A stretch of 64,000 nucleotides of DNA from Prevotellaceae bacterium. GTDB taxonomy: Bacteria; Bacteroidota; Bacteroidia; Bacteroidales; UBA932. Positions 1 to 7,680 of this stretch are shown in pieces. The stretch lies in the NCBI GenBank assembly GCA_031266015.1, contig JAISBU010000006.1, forward strand, positions 16,176 to 80,175, read 5' to 3'. Below the pieces are notes generated by a model. The model searched no databases. It saw nothing but the letters and a program-made list of their open reading frames with translations, and was not told where the DNA came from. Numbering within the stretch: position 1 is the stretch's first letter; every line of letters starts with the position of its first letter. The position numbers and the translations under genes are program-made.

Positions 1-2
1 CT

Positions 3-974
3 GTCAGCCTTTGGGATGCGCTTGAAACCAGCTATGGTAAAGGTAAATTTTTGTATGCTAAGGGCTGCAACCTGGTTGATGATGAGGCTTTGCGCAACAA
101 GCTAAATCCACACGGAGGCAGTATTATTCCCGATAGTAAAACACCTCAGCAGCTGATTTCGGAGGCGGTGCAAACAGCGCAGCAATCAGATGTTGTGGTG
201 GCAGTTTTAGGCGAAAGTTTTGGTATGAGCGGCGAAGCGGCAAGCCGTAGCGGTATTGGGTTGCTCGATAACCAAAAAGAGCTGCTGAAGGCGCTGAAGA
301 AAACCGGAAAACCGATTGTGCTGGTGCTAATGAACGGTCGTCCGCTGGTTTTGCAGTGGGAAAACGATAACCTTGATGCTATTCTCGAAACATGGTTTGC
401 CGGTACGCAGGCAGGTCCGGCTATTGCAGAGGCGCTGTTTGGGGCGGCTAATCCAAGCGGAAAAGTTACCATGACATTTCCGCGCAACGTAGGGCAAATT
501 CCTGTTTACTACAACCATAAGAACACAGGTCGTCCTTTTGACGCCACGCAAAAGTATACCACCAAATACTTGGATGTTCCCAATGAACCGCTGTATCCTT
601 TTGGCTATGGACTCAGCTACACTACTTTCAAATACTCCAATGTTGCATTGACAGGCCAAATCTTAACCTCAAACGGCGCCATAGAGGCAAGCGTAAGCGT
701 TTCTAACACAGGACAATATGCCGGAGAGGAGGTGGTGCAGTTCTACATTCGCGATTTGGCAGGTAGCGTTACGCGCCCCGTAAAAGAGCTCAAAGGGTTT
801 GAGAAAATAATGCTTAACCCAGGCGAAAGTAAGGATGTGAAATTCACCATTACACCGGAAATGTTAGCCTTCTATAATGCAGACTTGCAGCTGGTTTCAG
901 AGCCGGGGGAGTTTCATGTCTTTATAGGAGGAAGCTCTGCCACAGCTAACAAGGCGGAGTTTACGTTGAAGTAA
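3..974 (+). CDS. bglX: Beta-glucosidase, glycoside hydrolase family 3 (3' part only)
   Basis: The C-terminal ~323 residues of a GH3 beta-glucosidase; the reading frame is open from the left edge, so the N-terminal TIM barrel lies outside the window. Visible parts are the second alpha/beta domain with the E-A-A-S-R segment (family acid/base Glu region), the N-G-R-P-L stretch, P-F-G-Y-G-L-S-Y-T-T-F, and a closing fibronectin III-like domain (V-V-Q-F-Y-I-R-D through T-P-E-M-L). The family releases terminal beta-glucose from oligosaccharides, normally in the periplasm. The next gene, 16 bases on, is a GH144-like beta-1,2-glucanase, so the substrate may be beta-1,2-gluco-oligosaccharides (sophorose type); that is inference from context. 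The resemblance to BglX is strong, the exact linkage specificity unknown. Confidence 0.93.
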   Translation, partial: VSLWDALETSYGKGKFLYAKGCNLVDDEALRNKLNPHGGSIIPDSKTPQQLISEAVQTAQQSDVVVAVLGESFGMSGEAASRSGIGLLDNQKELLKALKKTGKPIVLVLMNGRPLVLQWENDNLDAILETWFAGTQAGPAIAEALFGAANPSGKVTMTFPRNVGQIPVYYNHKNTGRPFDATQKYTTKYLDVPNEPLYPFGYGLSYTTFKYSNVALTGQILTSNGAIEASVSVSNTGQYAGEEVVQFYIRDLAGSVTRPVKELKGFEKIMLNPGESKDVKFTITPEMLAFYNADLQLVSEPGEFHVFIGGSSATANKAEFTLK

Positions 975-990
975 AAATTTAGTCGTGGAT

Positions 991-2583
991 ATGAAGAAAA
1001 TTACCCTGTCACTTATATGCATAACCTGCTGGTTGACCCTTGCGGCGCAGCCGTACAGCCAGTTTGCAACACCCCGTACGCTGGAGGCCGCGGGCTATCC
1101 AGCTCACGTTGACTTGCGCTGGGATAATCAGAAAAAGTTTACCTACGAAATATTTGCCTCTAAAGACGGTGGCAAAAAGTTTGTAAAGCGTGCAGAGACA
1201 GCGCAGAGTTACTACTACGATTTCGTAGAAGATTTTGTCGGTAAAGCTCCGGCAAAGCTGGTATACAGAGTTGTTCCGAAAGGAATGCCGGTAAGCTCCA
1301 AAGACGCCGGCAAGTTTGAAGTTAAGGTCGCTACGGTTGAGCGCACCGACGATGCTTTGTTAGATTTGGTTCAGCAGTATACCACCCGATATTTTACCGA
1401 TTTTGCCTATCCGGGATGTAACTTGGCTCGGGAGCGTAGCAACGACACCCGTGAGGTAGTAACCACCGGCGGAACAGGTTTTGGGGTTATGGCGCTGGTG
1501 GCTGCCGCCGAGCGTGGGTATATTACACGAGAGCAATCAACCGGCTACATCAGCGGTATCGTTGAATTTTTGGATAAGGTAGAACGTTTTCACGGAGTTT
1601 GGGCGCACTGGTACGATGCCATTTCCGGCCAGCCCTTCAGCTTTAGCAAGTATGACGATGGCGGAGATTTAGTAGAAACGGCCTTCCTTGTACAAGGATT
1701 GCTTACCGCTCGCCAGTACTTTAAAAACGGCTCGGCAGCGGAGCGTAAGCTGTGCAACCGCATTACTAAAATGTGGGAGGAGGTAGAGTGGAGCTGGTAC
1801 ACACAGGGAACGGACTCCCTGTACTGGCACTGGAGCAAAAACCACGGATGGAAGATGAACCATCGAATAAAAGGCTATGACGAAACGCTTATAACCTACA
1901 TCCTGGCGGCAGCCTCCCCGACCCATCCCATTGCGCCGTCTGTCTACCATAGCTGCTATCCTGCATCTACCTACTTCAAAAACGGGAAGGAGTATTTGGG
2001 CATAAAGCTCTCACTGGGTATGGATTACGGCGGCCCGCTGTTTTTCTGCCACTACTCCTTCCTGGGGCTTGATCCGAGAGGTCTGAATGACAGCTATGCC
2101 GATTATTTTGAGCGCAATCGGGCGCACACGCTTATTCATCGCGCCTACGCAGTTGCGAATCCATACAGGCATAAAGGGTATGGCGCCAGCTTTTGGGGCT
2201 TTACCTCATCAGATGATGCATTGACCGAGTATAGTTCGCATCATCCTAATACAGAAGCCGATAATGGGACGGTTTCACCTACGGCTGCCCTGTCATCATT
2301 GCCCTATGCACCTCAGGAGTGCATGGAGGTAGTGCGCAACCTATACTACAACATGGGCGCATCAACCCTGGGCCCATACGGCTTTTACGACGCTGTAAAC
2401 CTTAACCTGCCACAAGGGCAACAGGTGGTACGCACCAACCTGGCCATTGATCAGGGCCCCATAGCCGTTATGGTTGAGAACTACCGGAGCGGCCTGCTAT
2501 GGAAGCTGTTTATGCAAAACCCGGAAGTACACGAAGGCCTGAAAAGCTTAGGCTTCTACTACAAAGAAGACAGCCTTCGCTAA
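991..2583 (+). CDS. GH144-like endo-beta-1,2-glucanase (glucoamylase-like domain), secreted
   Basis: A 530-residue secreted protein. I chose ATG 991 because it gives a clean signal peptide (M-K-K-I-T-L-S-L ... L-A-A-Q); an in-frame GTG two codons upstream is possible. After a short fibronectin-like N-terminal domain (about 25-110) comes an (alpha/alpha)6 barrel of the glucoamylase-like type, with A-R-E-R-S-N-D, T-T-G-G-T-G-F-G, H-G-V-W-A-H-W, D-D-G-G-D-L-V-E-T-A-F and F-W-G-F-T-S-S-D-D, segments I associate with GH144 beta-1,2-glucanases of Bacteroidota. It would cut beta-1,2-glucan internally, and the GH3 enzyme just upstream would finish the oligosaccharides. The short 16-base gap and shared strand suggest one operon, ended by a strong terminator. 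Family assignment is good; substrate is inferred. Confidence 0.85.
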   Translation: MKKITLSLICITCWLTLAAQPYSQFATPRTLEAAGYPAHVDLRWDNQKKFTYEIFASKDGGKKFVKRAETAQSYYYDFVEDFVGKAPAKLVYRVVPKGMPVSSKDAGKFEVKVATVERTDDALLDLVQQYTTRYFTDFAYPGCNLARERSNDTREVVTTGGTGFGVMALVAAAERGYITREQSTGYISGIVEFLDKVERFHGVWAHWYDAISGQPFSFSKYDDGGDLVETAFLVQGLLTARQYFKNGSAAERKLCNRITKMWEEVEWSWYTQGTDSLYWHWSKNHGWKMNHRIKGYDETLITYILAAASPTHPIAPSVYHSCYPASTYFKNGKEYLGIKLSLGMDYGGPLFFCHYSFLGLDPRGLNDSYADYFERNRAHTLIHRAYAVANPYRHKGYGASFWGFTSSDDALTEYSSHHPNTEADNGTVSPTAALSSLPYAPQECMEVVRNLYYNMGASTLGPYGFYDAVNLNLPQGQQVVRTNLAIDQGPIAVMVENYRSGLLWKLFMQNPEVHEGLKSLGFYYKEDSLR

Positions 2584-2603
2584 CAACTAAATTACTATTT
2601 AGC

Positions 2604-2645
2604 AAGATGTTAAGGGCGGCGAAGCCGCCCTTAACATCTTTTTCC
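2604..2645 (+). terminator. Intrinsic terminator after the glucanase gene
   Basis: A perfect 17-base inverted repeat (2604-2620 with 2624-2640), GC-rich in the middle, GAA loop, followed by a T run. It lies 20 bases after the stop codon at 2583. The upper GC stem GGGCGGC/GCCGCCC resembles the palindromes in the dispersed modules at 7342, 7739 and 47633. Confidence 0.9.
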
Positions 2646-2658
2646 CCTCACGCCGCTC

Positions 2659-2753
2659 CGTCATTCCGACCGGAGCGTAGCGGAGTGGAGGAATCTCGTG
2701 CCCCTCGTCATTCCGACCAAGCCCGCGAGGTACGAGCGGGCGCGTGGAGGAAC
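2659..2753 (+). repeat. Dispersed REP-like units R1 and R2
   Basis: Two related units in a row, both opening CGTCATTCCGACC and closing GTGGAGGAA. R1 (2659-2696) has the core GGAGCGTAGCGGA; R2 (2706-2753) has the core AAGCCCGCGAGGTACGAGC. Near-identical units occur at 7283-7320, 7399-7450, 7680-7719, 7797-7850 (mixed orientation) and 47684-47721. All sit between genes. They look like short non-autonomous repeats common in Bacteroidota intergenic DNA. The remaining gap to 2985 holds the promoter below and nothing else I can name. Confidence 0.8.
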
Positions 2754-2901
2754 CGGAGCTCAGGGTGACAACGCACGATGCGCGTCATCCCAATCATAAA
2801 TTATCAATCGTAAATGGTTGGCGTGGCTTCGCCCCCAGCTTTTTTGGTGACAGGCGCTACAAAAAATTGCGCCGCTACTCGTTTAGCTGGCAAATAATAT
2901 G

Positions 2902-2909
2902 TAAATTTG
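2902..2909 (+). promoter_or_regulatory. -7 box (TAAATTTG) for the sigma-54 regulator gene
   Basis: TAAATTTG matches the Bacteroidota -7 consensus TAnnTTTG. No clear TTTG element stands at the usual 19-20 base spacing. A start near 2916 would leave a ~70-base leader before ATG 2985. Confidence 0.5.
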
Positions 2910-2984
2910 TCATGCCGTATGGGTGCTTTACATCCTTCATACGAGTACAACTTTCTGTAAGTAAGAATAATACAGCCTCTACGC

Positions 2985-4214
2985 ATGGATGTTTTACAAA
3001 TAAAGCAACGCTTCGGCATCATTGGCAATGCTCCGGCGCTTAACCGCGCTTTGGATATTGCCTCTCAGGTTGCCGCAACGGACCTGTCGGTGCTGGTTAC
3101 GGGCGAAAGCGGTACGGGTAAGGAGTTTTTTCCGCAAATCATTCACCGGTATAGCAACCGTAAGCATGGCCCTTACTTTGCCGTGAACTGTGGCGCTATT
3201 CCTGAGGGAACCATTGATTCGGAGCTGTTTGGTCACGAGAAAGGTTCGTTTACCAGCGCGCACGATACCCGTAAGGGTTACTTTGAGGTGGCGGACGGCG
3301 GTACGCTTTTTCTAGATGAAGTAGCGGAGCTTCCGCTATCCACGCAGGTGCGCCTGTTGCGTGTTTTGGAAACGGGTGAGTTTCTGAAGGTTGGCTCGTC
3401 TAAGGTGCAAAAAACCAGCGTGCGCATCATTGCCGCCACTAACGTAAACCTGCCGCAGGCGGTGCAAAACGGCAAGTTTCGTGAAGATTTGTACTACCGG
3501 CTCAATACGGTTCCCATTAGTATTCCGCCTTTGCGTGAGCGGGTGGAGGATATTTCGTTGCTTTTTAGGAAATTCGCAGCAGATTTTGCCGAGAAGTATA
3601 AAATGCCTGCGGTAACGCTTACTCCGGACGCCAGGCAAATGCTGGAGGGTTACGCTTTTCCCGGAAATATTCGCCAGCTGAAAAATATTACGGAGCAGAT
3701 TTCGATTATTGAAGCGGAGCGTCAAATTACGGCGGCTACTTTGCGACAGTACCTGCCGCAGCCTCAGAATTTGCCCATGCTCTACCAGCAGAAGCCGCTA
3801 CCGCAGGCGGGTGGCAAGCAGGCTGATTTTTCATCGGAGCGTGAAATTTTGTACAAGTTCCTGTTCGATATGAAAGGGGACATCAACGAGCTTAAGCGTC
3901 TTGTAAATATTATTATGCAGGGCGATGCGAGCCACTTCAACAGCGCCACTACCGTGAGCTCCTGCACTCCGGATGTAACCATAACGCAACCCGGACAAGG
4001 CTCTTCGATGCACCTTAAGCAGCCCGCTACCGATGAGCATGTGGTGGAGGCAAAGGAGGTTGAGGAGGAGCTGTTATCGTTGGATTTAAAAGAGCTGGAA
4101 ATGATACGTAAAGCCCTTGAAAAACACCGCGGACGCCGTAAGAATGCCGCACAGGAGCTGGGCATATCTGAGCGCACCCTGTACCGGAAAATCAAGGAGT
4201 ACCATTTGGATTAG
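2985..4214 (+). CDS. Sigma-54-type AAA+ transcriptional activator with Fis HTH, no receiver domain
   Basis: A 409-residue activator that starts almost directly with the AAA+ domain. Walker A is G-E-S-G-T-G-K-E near residue 40, Walker B is G-G-T-L-F-L-D-E near 105, the R-finger region R-E-D-L-Y-Y-R-L near 165, and a Fis-type helix-turn-helix closes the protein (G-R-R-K-N-A-A-Q-E-L ... R-T-L-Y-R-K-I). There is no receiver, PAS or GAF domain, so control may be by expression or a partner. The sigma-54 contact loop, normally GAFTGA, reads G-S-F-T-S-A (about residues 87-92). The order regulator-lptE-unknown-secG is familiar in Bacteroidales. The lptE gene begins 31 bases downstream, suggesting one operon. 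Confidence 0.9.
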   Translation: MDVLQIKQRFGIIGNAPALNRALDIASQVAATDLSVLVTGESGTGKEFFPQIIHRYSNRKHGPYFAVNCGAIPEGTIDSELFGHEKGSFTSAHDTRKGYFEVADGGTLFLDEVAELPLSTQVRLLRVLETGEFLKVGSSKVQKTSVRIIAATNVNLPQAVQNGKFREDLYYRLNTVPISIPPLRERVEDISLLFRKFAADFAEKYKMPAVTLTPDARQMLEGYAFPGNIRQLKNITEQISIIEAERQITAATLRQYLPQPQNLPMLYQQKPLPQAGGKQADFSSEREILYKFLFDMKGDINELKRLVNIIMQGDASHFNSATTVSSCTPDVTITQPGQGSSMHLKQPATDEHVVEAKEVEEELLSLDLKELEMIRKALEKHRGRRKNAAQELGISERTLYRKIKEYHLD

Positions 4215-4245
4215 TAGTATTTCAAAATTTTGACATTGCGTCAAG

Positions 4246-4755
4246 TTGAAAAAAGTTTTAGCCGAATATTTGCTTATAAGCCTGCTGCTACTTAGCGCCT
4301 GCAGCGTTAGGTATTCTTTTTCGGGAGCCTCTATCCCTATAGAGGCCAATACGTTTAGCGTGAAGCTATTCCAAAATATGGCGCCGGTGGTAGTGCCTTC
4401 GCTCAGCTCCACTTTCACTGAGGCGTTGAAGATGAAAATGCTGACGGGTACCAGGCTAAATCAAACGGACGAGGATAACGCCGACTTAAGCTTTGAGGGA
4501 GAAATTACGGGGTACAGCATTGCCCCTAAGGCCATTACGGCGGACGAAGTGGCCAAACAAAACCGCCTGACAATTACGGTGCGGGTTAAGTTTGAAAACA
4601 GGGTAGACCCAAAGCAGAACTACGATAAATCTTTCTCGCAATACGACGATTACAACAGTGAGGTGAATTTTGCATCTGTTGAAACGGGCTTGATTGACAA
4701 TATTACTCAAAATCTTGTTGAAGATATATTCAACGCCGCCGTTGCCAACTGGTAG
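4246..4755 (+). CDS. lptE: LptE-like LPS assembly lipoprotein
   Basis: A 169-residue lipoprotein starting at TTG 4246: K-K-V-L-A-E-Y-L-L hydrophobic segment, then lipobox L-L-S-A-C with Cys near residue 19. The S-V-R-Y-S-F-S-G-A-S-I-P segment and the size match the LptE family of Bacteroidota, the outer membrane partner that plugs and supports the LptD barrel for LPS transport to the cell surface. No ATG lies at a position that would keep the signal peptide. It sits between the sigma-54 activator and a conserved unknown gene on the same strand. Family assignment rests on lipobox, length and gene order; LptE proteins diverge strongly. Confidence 0.8.
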   Translation: MKKVLAEYLLISLLLLSACSVRYSFSGASIPIEANTFSVKLFQNMAPVVVPSLSSTFTEALKMKMLTGTRLNQTDEDNADLSFEGEITGYSIAPKAITADEVAKQNRLTITVRVKFENRVDPKQNYDKSFSQYDDYNSEVNFASVETGLIDNITQNLVEDIFNAAVANW

Positions 4756-4796
4756 GCGTTGTTTGAACAGTAGGCTGAAAATCCGGATATTTTATT

Positions 4797-5471
4797 ATGA
4801 CTTCCGCCGAGCTTGTACATATAGCGCAACCTGAGGTTGAAATCACCGCCAAGCAGCTGCAGGCTGTAGAGGAGCTGGTGGATAGCTGCCCCTGGTTTGC
4901 CTACGCTCAGCTGGTGCTGCTCAAGGCCATGAGGCAGAACGATCATCCGTTTTTTGACACCCGGCTCGCCTACGCATCCATGTATGCTACAGACAGATAC
5001 CTGTTGGAAAAGTATTTGCAGAGCGTAAGGCCAAACAGGAAGCCGGATGATTTTACGGCTCCGGCATCAGAGGAGTTGGATGTAAACGACGGATTTGAGG
5101 TTATAGCTGCTGATGAATTTACCGATACTTTGCCTATTTTAGCTGACGAAGTAGTGGTAAGCGAGCCCACGACTACAGCGCCCCTAAAAAACAAGGCTAC
5201 GCATATAAACCTCATTGACAAGTTTATACAGGAAGATCCGCGCCTGAGTTCCGCTCGTCCGGAGCTGGCCGGAGTAGACCTTTCCACGCCCTTCCACCAG
5301 CTTCCCGACGATGCCATATCCGAAACCCTGGCTACTATATACGTTTCGCAGGGGCTTGTGGAGGAGGCAAAGCAGGTTTATAGCAAATTAAGTTTGCTTT
5401 ATCCGGAAAAAAAAGCTTACTTTGCAACCCTATTTGCTAACGTCCAAAAGGCTCAAAGAGACAAAAAATAA
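4797..5471 (+). CDS. Conserved Bacteroidota protein, TPR-like C-terminus, function unknown
   Basis: A 224-residue cytoplasmic protein with no signal peptide or membrane segment. The N-terminal ~75 residues are helical (Q-L-Q-A-V-E-E-L-V-D-S-C-P-W-F); the middle (about 85-135) is acidic and probably disordered; the C-terminus carries a TPR-like pair (S-E-T-L-A-T-I-Y-V-S-Q-G-L-V-E-E-A-K-Q-V-Y-S-K-L). It lies 41 bases after lptE and 21 before secG, so co-transcription is likely, and proteins of this kind recur in that position in Bacteroidales. A role near envelope export is only a guess from neighbours. Confidence 0.8.
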   Translation: MTSAELVHIAQPEVEITAKQLQAVEELVDSCPWFAYAQLVLLKAMRQNDHPFFDTRLAYASMYATDRYLLEKYLQSVRPNRKPDDFTAPASEELDVNDGFEVIAADEFTDTLPILADEVVVSEPTTTAPLKNKATHINLIDKFIQEDPRLSSARPELAGVDLSTPFHQLPDDAISETLATIYVSQGLVEEAKQVYSKLSLLYPEKKAYFATLFANVQKAQRDKK

Positions 5472-5492
5472 CACACAAAGATTATAAACGTT

Positions 5493-5807
5493 ATGTACTA
5501 CTTAATTACAGCATTAATTCTGGTTGCCAGCATCCTTCTCATCCTGGTGGTATTGGTACAAAATTCAAAAGGAGGCGGTTTGGCCGCCAACTTTGCCGGA
5601 AATACTCAAACCATGGGCGTACGCCGCACCGCCGATTTTTTGGAAAAGTCAACCTGGTTTCTGGCTTGCACGGTATTGGCCCTTTGCCTGGTGGCCACTT
5701 TTGCCATGCATACAGGAGGCGCTGACGTAGAAAAATCTGCCATTAAGAATCAGGTTGAAAATACGGCCGATCCGGCAGCGTTGCCATTCTCTGATGACGA
5801 CGAGTAA
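5493..5807 (+). CDS. secG: Preprotein translocase subunit SecG
   Basis: A 104-residue inner membrane protein with two transmembrane helices (about 3-22 and 52-72) joined by the glycine-rich Q-N-S-K-G-G-G-L-A loop and the R-R-T-A-D-F-L-E-K motif typical of SecG. It supports SecYE-SecA export. The acidic C-terminal tail of ~30 residues (D-P-A-A-L-P-F-S-D-D-D-E) is common in Bacteroidota SecG. It is the last gene of the sigma-54 regulator-lptE cluster and is followed by an intrinsic terminator. Confidence 0.95.
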   Translation: MYYLITALILVASILLILVVLVQNSKGGGLAANFAGNTQTMGVRRTADFLEKSTWFLACTVLALCLVATFAMHTGGADVEKSAIKNQVENTADPAALPFSDDDE

Positions 5808-5827
5808 GCCGTTCTGCGTTACATCTA

Positions 5828-5867
5828 AAAGGCTGTCGGAGTTCGCTCCCGACAGCCTTTTTTCTTT
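5828..5867 (+). terminator. Intrinsic terminator after secG
   Basis: A 12-base stem AAAGGCTGTCGG / CCGACAGCCTTT (5828-5839 with 5849-5860) followed by TTTCTTT, 20 bases after the secG stop. The stretch on to 6052 is intergenic, with three short repeats of CCGTATGTAAAT type near 5937-5994 and no gene. Confidence 0.9.
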
Positions 5868-6052
5868 ACCCCCGTTGTAAGCACGAACCGGCGCGTTGAC
5901 GTATGAAAGGGGGTTGATGGCGGCTCCGCCACCCTCTCCGTATGTAAGTAAATTTCCTTCCGTATGTAAATTTATTTCTTCCCGTATGTAAATAAAAGGG
6001 CGCGCCCCGAAACCATAATTTATTGACAAACAGGAAGTTAATGAAGGTTAAC

Positions 6053-6634
6053 TTACCGGTTGCCGCCATCGGTGAGGCCGTAGGCGTTAAGCCTGCCGAC
6101 GGTTTGGGCAAGCTCCTCCTCGGTGTAGCTTTCGTGAACGCTGAGAACGGGAAAGCCGCCCGCCCTGAGGGCGTCGGTGGAAAAACCCTCGGCGCCCCAA
6201 TCCTGCTGGAATGCCACCGTTGCCTCGTACAGGGCACGGGCTTCGGTCTGGCTGATGCCGGGGTTGTACTTGACTATGGCCTCAACCAGCCCGTCTTCGG
6301 TGTAGAGGCGGGCAATGGGCTCCTGCGGAGTTCGGCTGCGGCGAGCGGTGAGGACTAAGGCCCTGAGGGCGCTGACGGGAAAGCTTTCTTTGCCCCAATC
6401 CTGCTGCAATGCTATCGTTGCCTTAAGCAGCTCACGGGCTTCGGCTTTGCTGATGCCGGCGTTGTACTCGACTATGGCCTCGATCAGCTCGTCTTGGGTG
6501 TAGCTTTCCCGGATGCAGCGGTCGGGGATGCCCAGCGCCTTAAGGACGTCGACGGAAAAGCCCCCGATGTCCCAGTCCGGCTGTAATGCTGCCGTTGCTT
6601 CATGCAGGGCAAAAGTCGTTGCTGTTTTTTTCAT
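6053..6634 (-). CDS. Unrecognised protein of three tandem ~65-residue repeats
   Basis: 193 residues from ATG 6634 (M-K-K-T-A-T-T-F). The whole protein is three imperfect repeats of about 65 residues. Each has A-T-x-A-(L/F)-Q-x-D-W, then G-F-S-x-D-A-L-(R/K)-A, then (E/R)-x-Y-T-(Q/E)-(D/E)-(E/G)-L-(V/I)-E-A-I-V, then Y-N-x-G-I-S-x-x-E-A-R-x-L. Each repeat looks mostly helical. There is no signal peptide, membrane segment or catalytic motif. I do not recognise the family. Its upstream region is copy A of the promoter-leader element, and an open frame through that leader overlaps this start codon. It is GC-richer than its surroundings and stands alone among repeats, so it may be accessory DNA. 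The repeats argue for a real protein. Confidence 0.65.
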   Translation of the reverse strand: MKKTATTFALHEATAALQPDWDIGGFSVDVLKALGIPDRCIRESYTQDELIEAIVEYNAGISKAEARELLKATIALQQDWGKESFPVSALRALVLTARRSRTPQEPIARLYTEDGLVEAIVKYNPGISQTEARALYEATVAFQQDWGAEGFSTDALRAGGFPVLSVHESYTEEELAQTVGRLNAYGLTDGGNR

Positions 6635-6679
6635 AATGGTCAATAGTCGTAAGTCGCTTTTTTGTGCTCGTAGCTGCCC

Positions 6680-7052
6680 CAACTCCTGAGCAATATGTAT
6701 GGTGAACGCGTAGAACCGTACTCCGGGAAAAGAAAAAGCGCGGAGTTGCAAACTTACTCTCCTTAGAGGTACCTCCAAGCACCCACAGCAAAAAATAAGT
6801 ACAACCTCGCGCCACGCAAAAGCATGGACGTGAGTTTGCTTCTTATTCTTTTTGCTATTTGAAAATTGGAGGTTTTCTAAGAAAAGAATAAAAGCTAACG
6901 CTTTTTCTAGTATGTATGTCTACAAAGAATGTTTTTATAGAATCGTTTAAAGCTTGTTTAACTGTTGTTGTGCTCTGCGCTGCTGAAGCGCTTTCCCCGC
7001 TGCCGATTCTACCAATCAACGGTTCAACCCTTCAACCTGTACTGCAAATATA
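6680..7052 (-). repeat. Promoter-leader element, copy A
   Basis: Read leftward: -7 box TATATTTG (7052-7045), a ~300-base leader with hairpin AAAGC-GTTA-GCTTT (6904-6891) and a T-rich tract, then the hairpin CCATGC-TTTT-GCGTGG (about 6827-6812), the conserved segment GCGAGGTTGTACTTATTTTT ending GGAGGTACCTC (to ~6769), and a distal stem CAACTCC/GGAGTTG (6748-6742 with 6686-6680). It runs into the start of the triple-repeat gene at 6634. A frame from GTG ~6815 (A-R-G-C-T-Y-F-L-L-W-V-L-G-G-T-S) stays open to 6600, overlapping that start. Related copies: B 7528-7680, C 32868-33147, D 47940-48282. Confidence 0.8.
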
Positions 7053-7111
7053 GCCATTTTTATTTTGCCCCAAAAAAGTATTTACCGGCATCGGTGCGTA
7101 TTGCCCTGCTA

Positions 7112-7317
7112 AGCGAAGTCAAGTGGGGCGGAATAACGGGAGTAAGAGGTTCCTCCACTCCGCTTCGCGGCGCCTGCCCCGAGCGAAGTCGAGGGGGCGG
7201 AATAACGGGGGTAAGAGGTTCCTCCACTCCGCTTCGCAGCGCCTGCCCTGAGCGACGTCAAGTGGGGTGGAATAACGGGGGTAAGAGGTACCTCCACTCC
7301 GCTACGCTCCGGTCGGA
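7112..7317 (+). repeat. Tandem repeat, three units of ~69-70 bp
   Basis: Three consecutive imperfect units, each with GCGAAGTC, GGAATAACGGG, GTAAGAGGT and CCTCCACTCCGCT; the GAATAACGGG marker falls at 7131, 7200 and 7270. The third unit passes into an R1 repeat in reverse orientation. There are no unique spacers, so this is not a CRISPR. No gene is seen in this stretch. Confidence 0.8.
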
Positions 7318-7527
7318 CTGACAGGGCGGCGGTGAGGAAAAGGTGGTGTTTGGCGGCGGCTATGCCGCCGCCCAACACCACCACACCCATAGCGGCGCCG
7401 TCATTCCGACCAAGTCCGCGAGGTACGAGCGGGCGCGTGGAGGAATCTCTACTGGCATGAGATGCTTCGCTTTGCTCAGCAGGACAACGCGTGCGCGCTG
7501 CCGACTGTTTTTAGCTGTCTGCTCTGC
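7283..7527 (+). repeat. Long direct repeat, left copy (245 bp)
   Basis: Almost identical to 7680-7924 (offset 397). It contains an R1 unit in reverse, a 19-base inverted repeat with TAT loop (7342-7360 with 7364-7382, one mismatch), an R2 unit (7399-7450) and a tail ending GTCTGCTCTGC. The two copies bracket leader copy B exactly, which suggests a duplication around it and allows loss of B by recombination. Confidence 0.85.
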
Positions 7528-7680
7528 TCCAACTCCTGAGCAATATGTATGGTGAACGCGTATAACCGTACTCCGGGAAAAGAAAAAGCGCGGAGTTGCA
7601 AACTTATTCTTGATTGAGGTACCACCAAGCACCCACAGCAAAAAATAAGTACAACCTCGCGCCACGCAAAAGCATGGACA
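7528..7680 (-). repeat. Promoter-leader element, copy B (core only)
   Basis: Nearly identical to the gene-proximal half of copy A: the G-C-G-A-G-G-T-T-G-T-A-C block, GGAGGTACC-like end with one change, and the distal stem (7530-7536 with 7592-7598). The promoter-proximal half is missing; sequence breaks at CATGGAC near 7673 and continues into an R1 unit. No gene follows it on the left, only the 245-bp direct repeat. It is an orphan copy. Confidence 0.8.

Noticed and set aside
7112..7317. Three evenly spaced repeats that could suggest a CRISPR array
   Set aside because: Units of 69-70 bp are repeated in full with no unique spacers, and no cas genes are seen.
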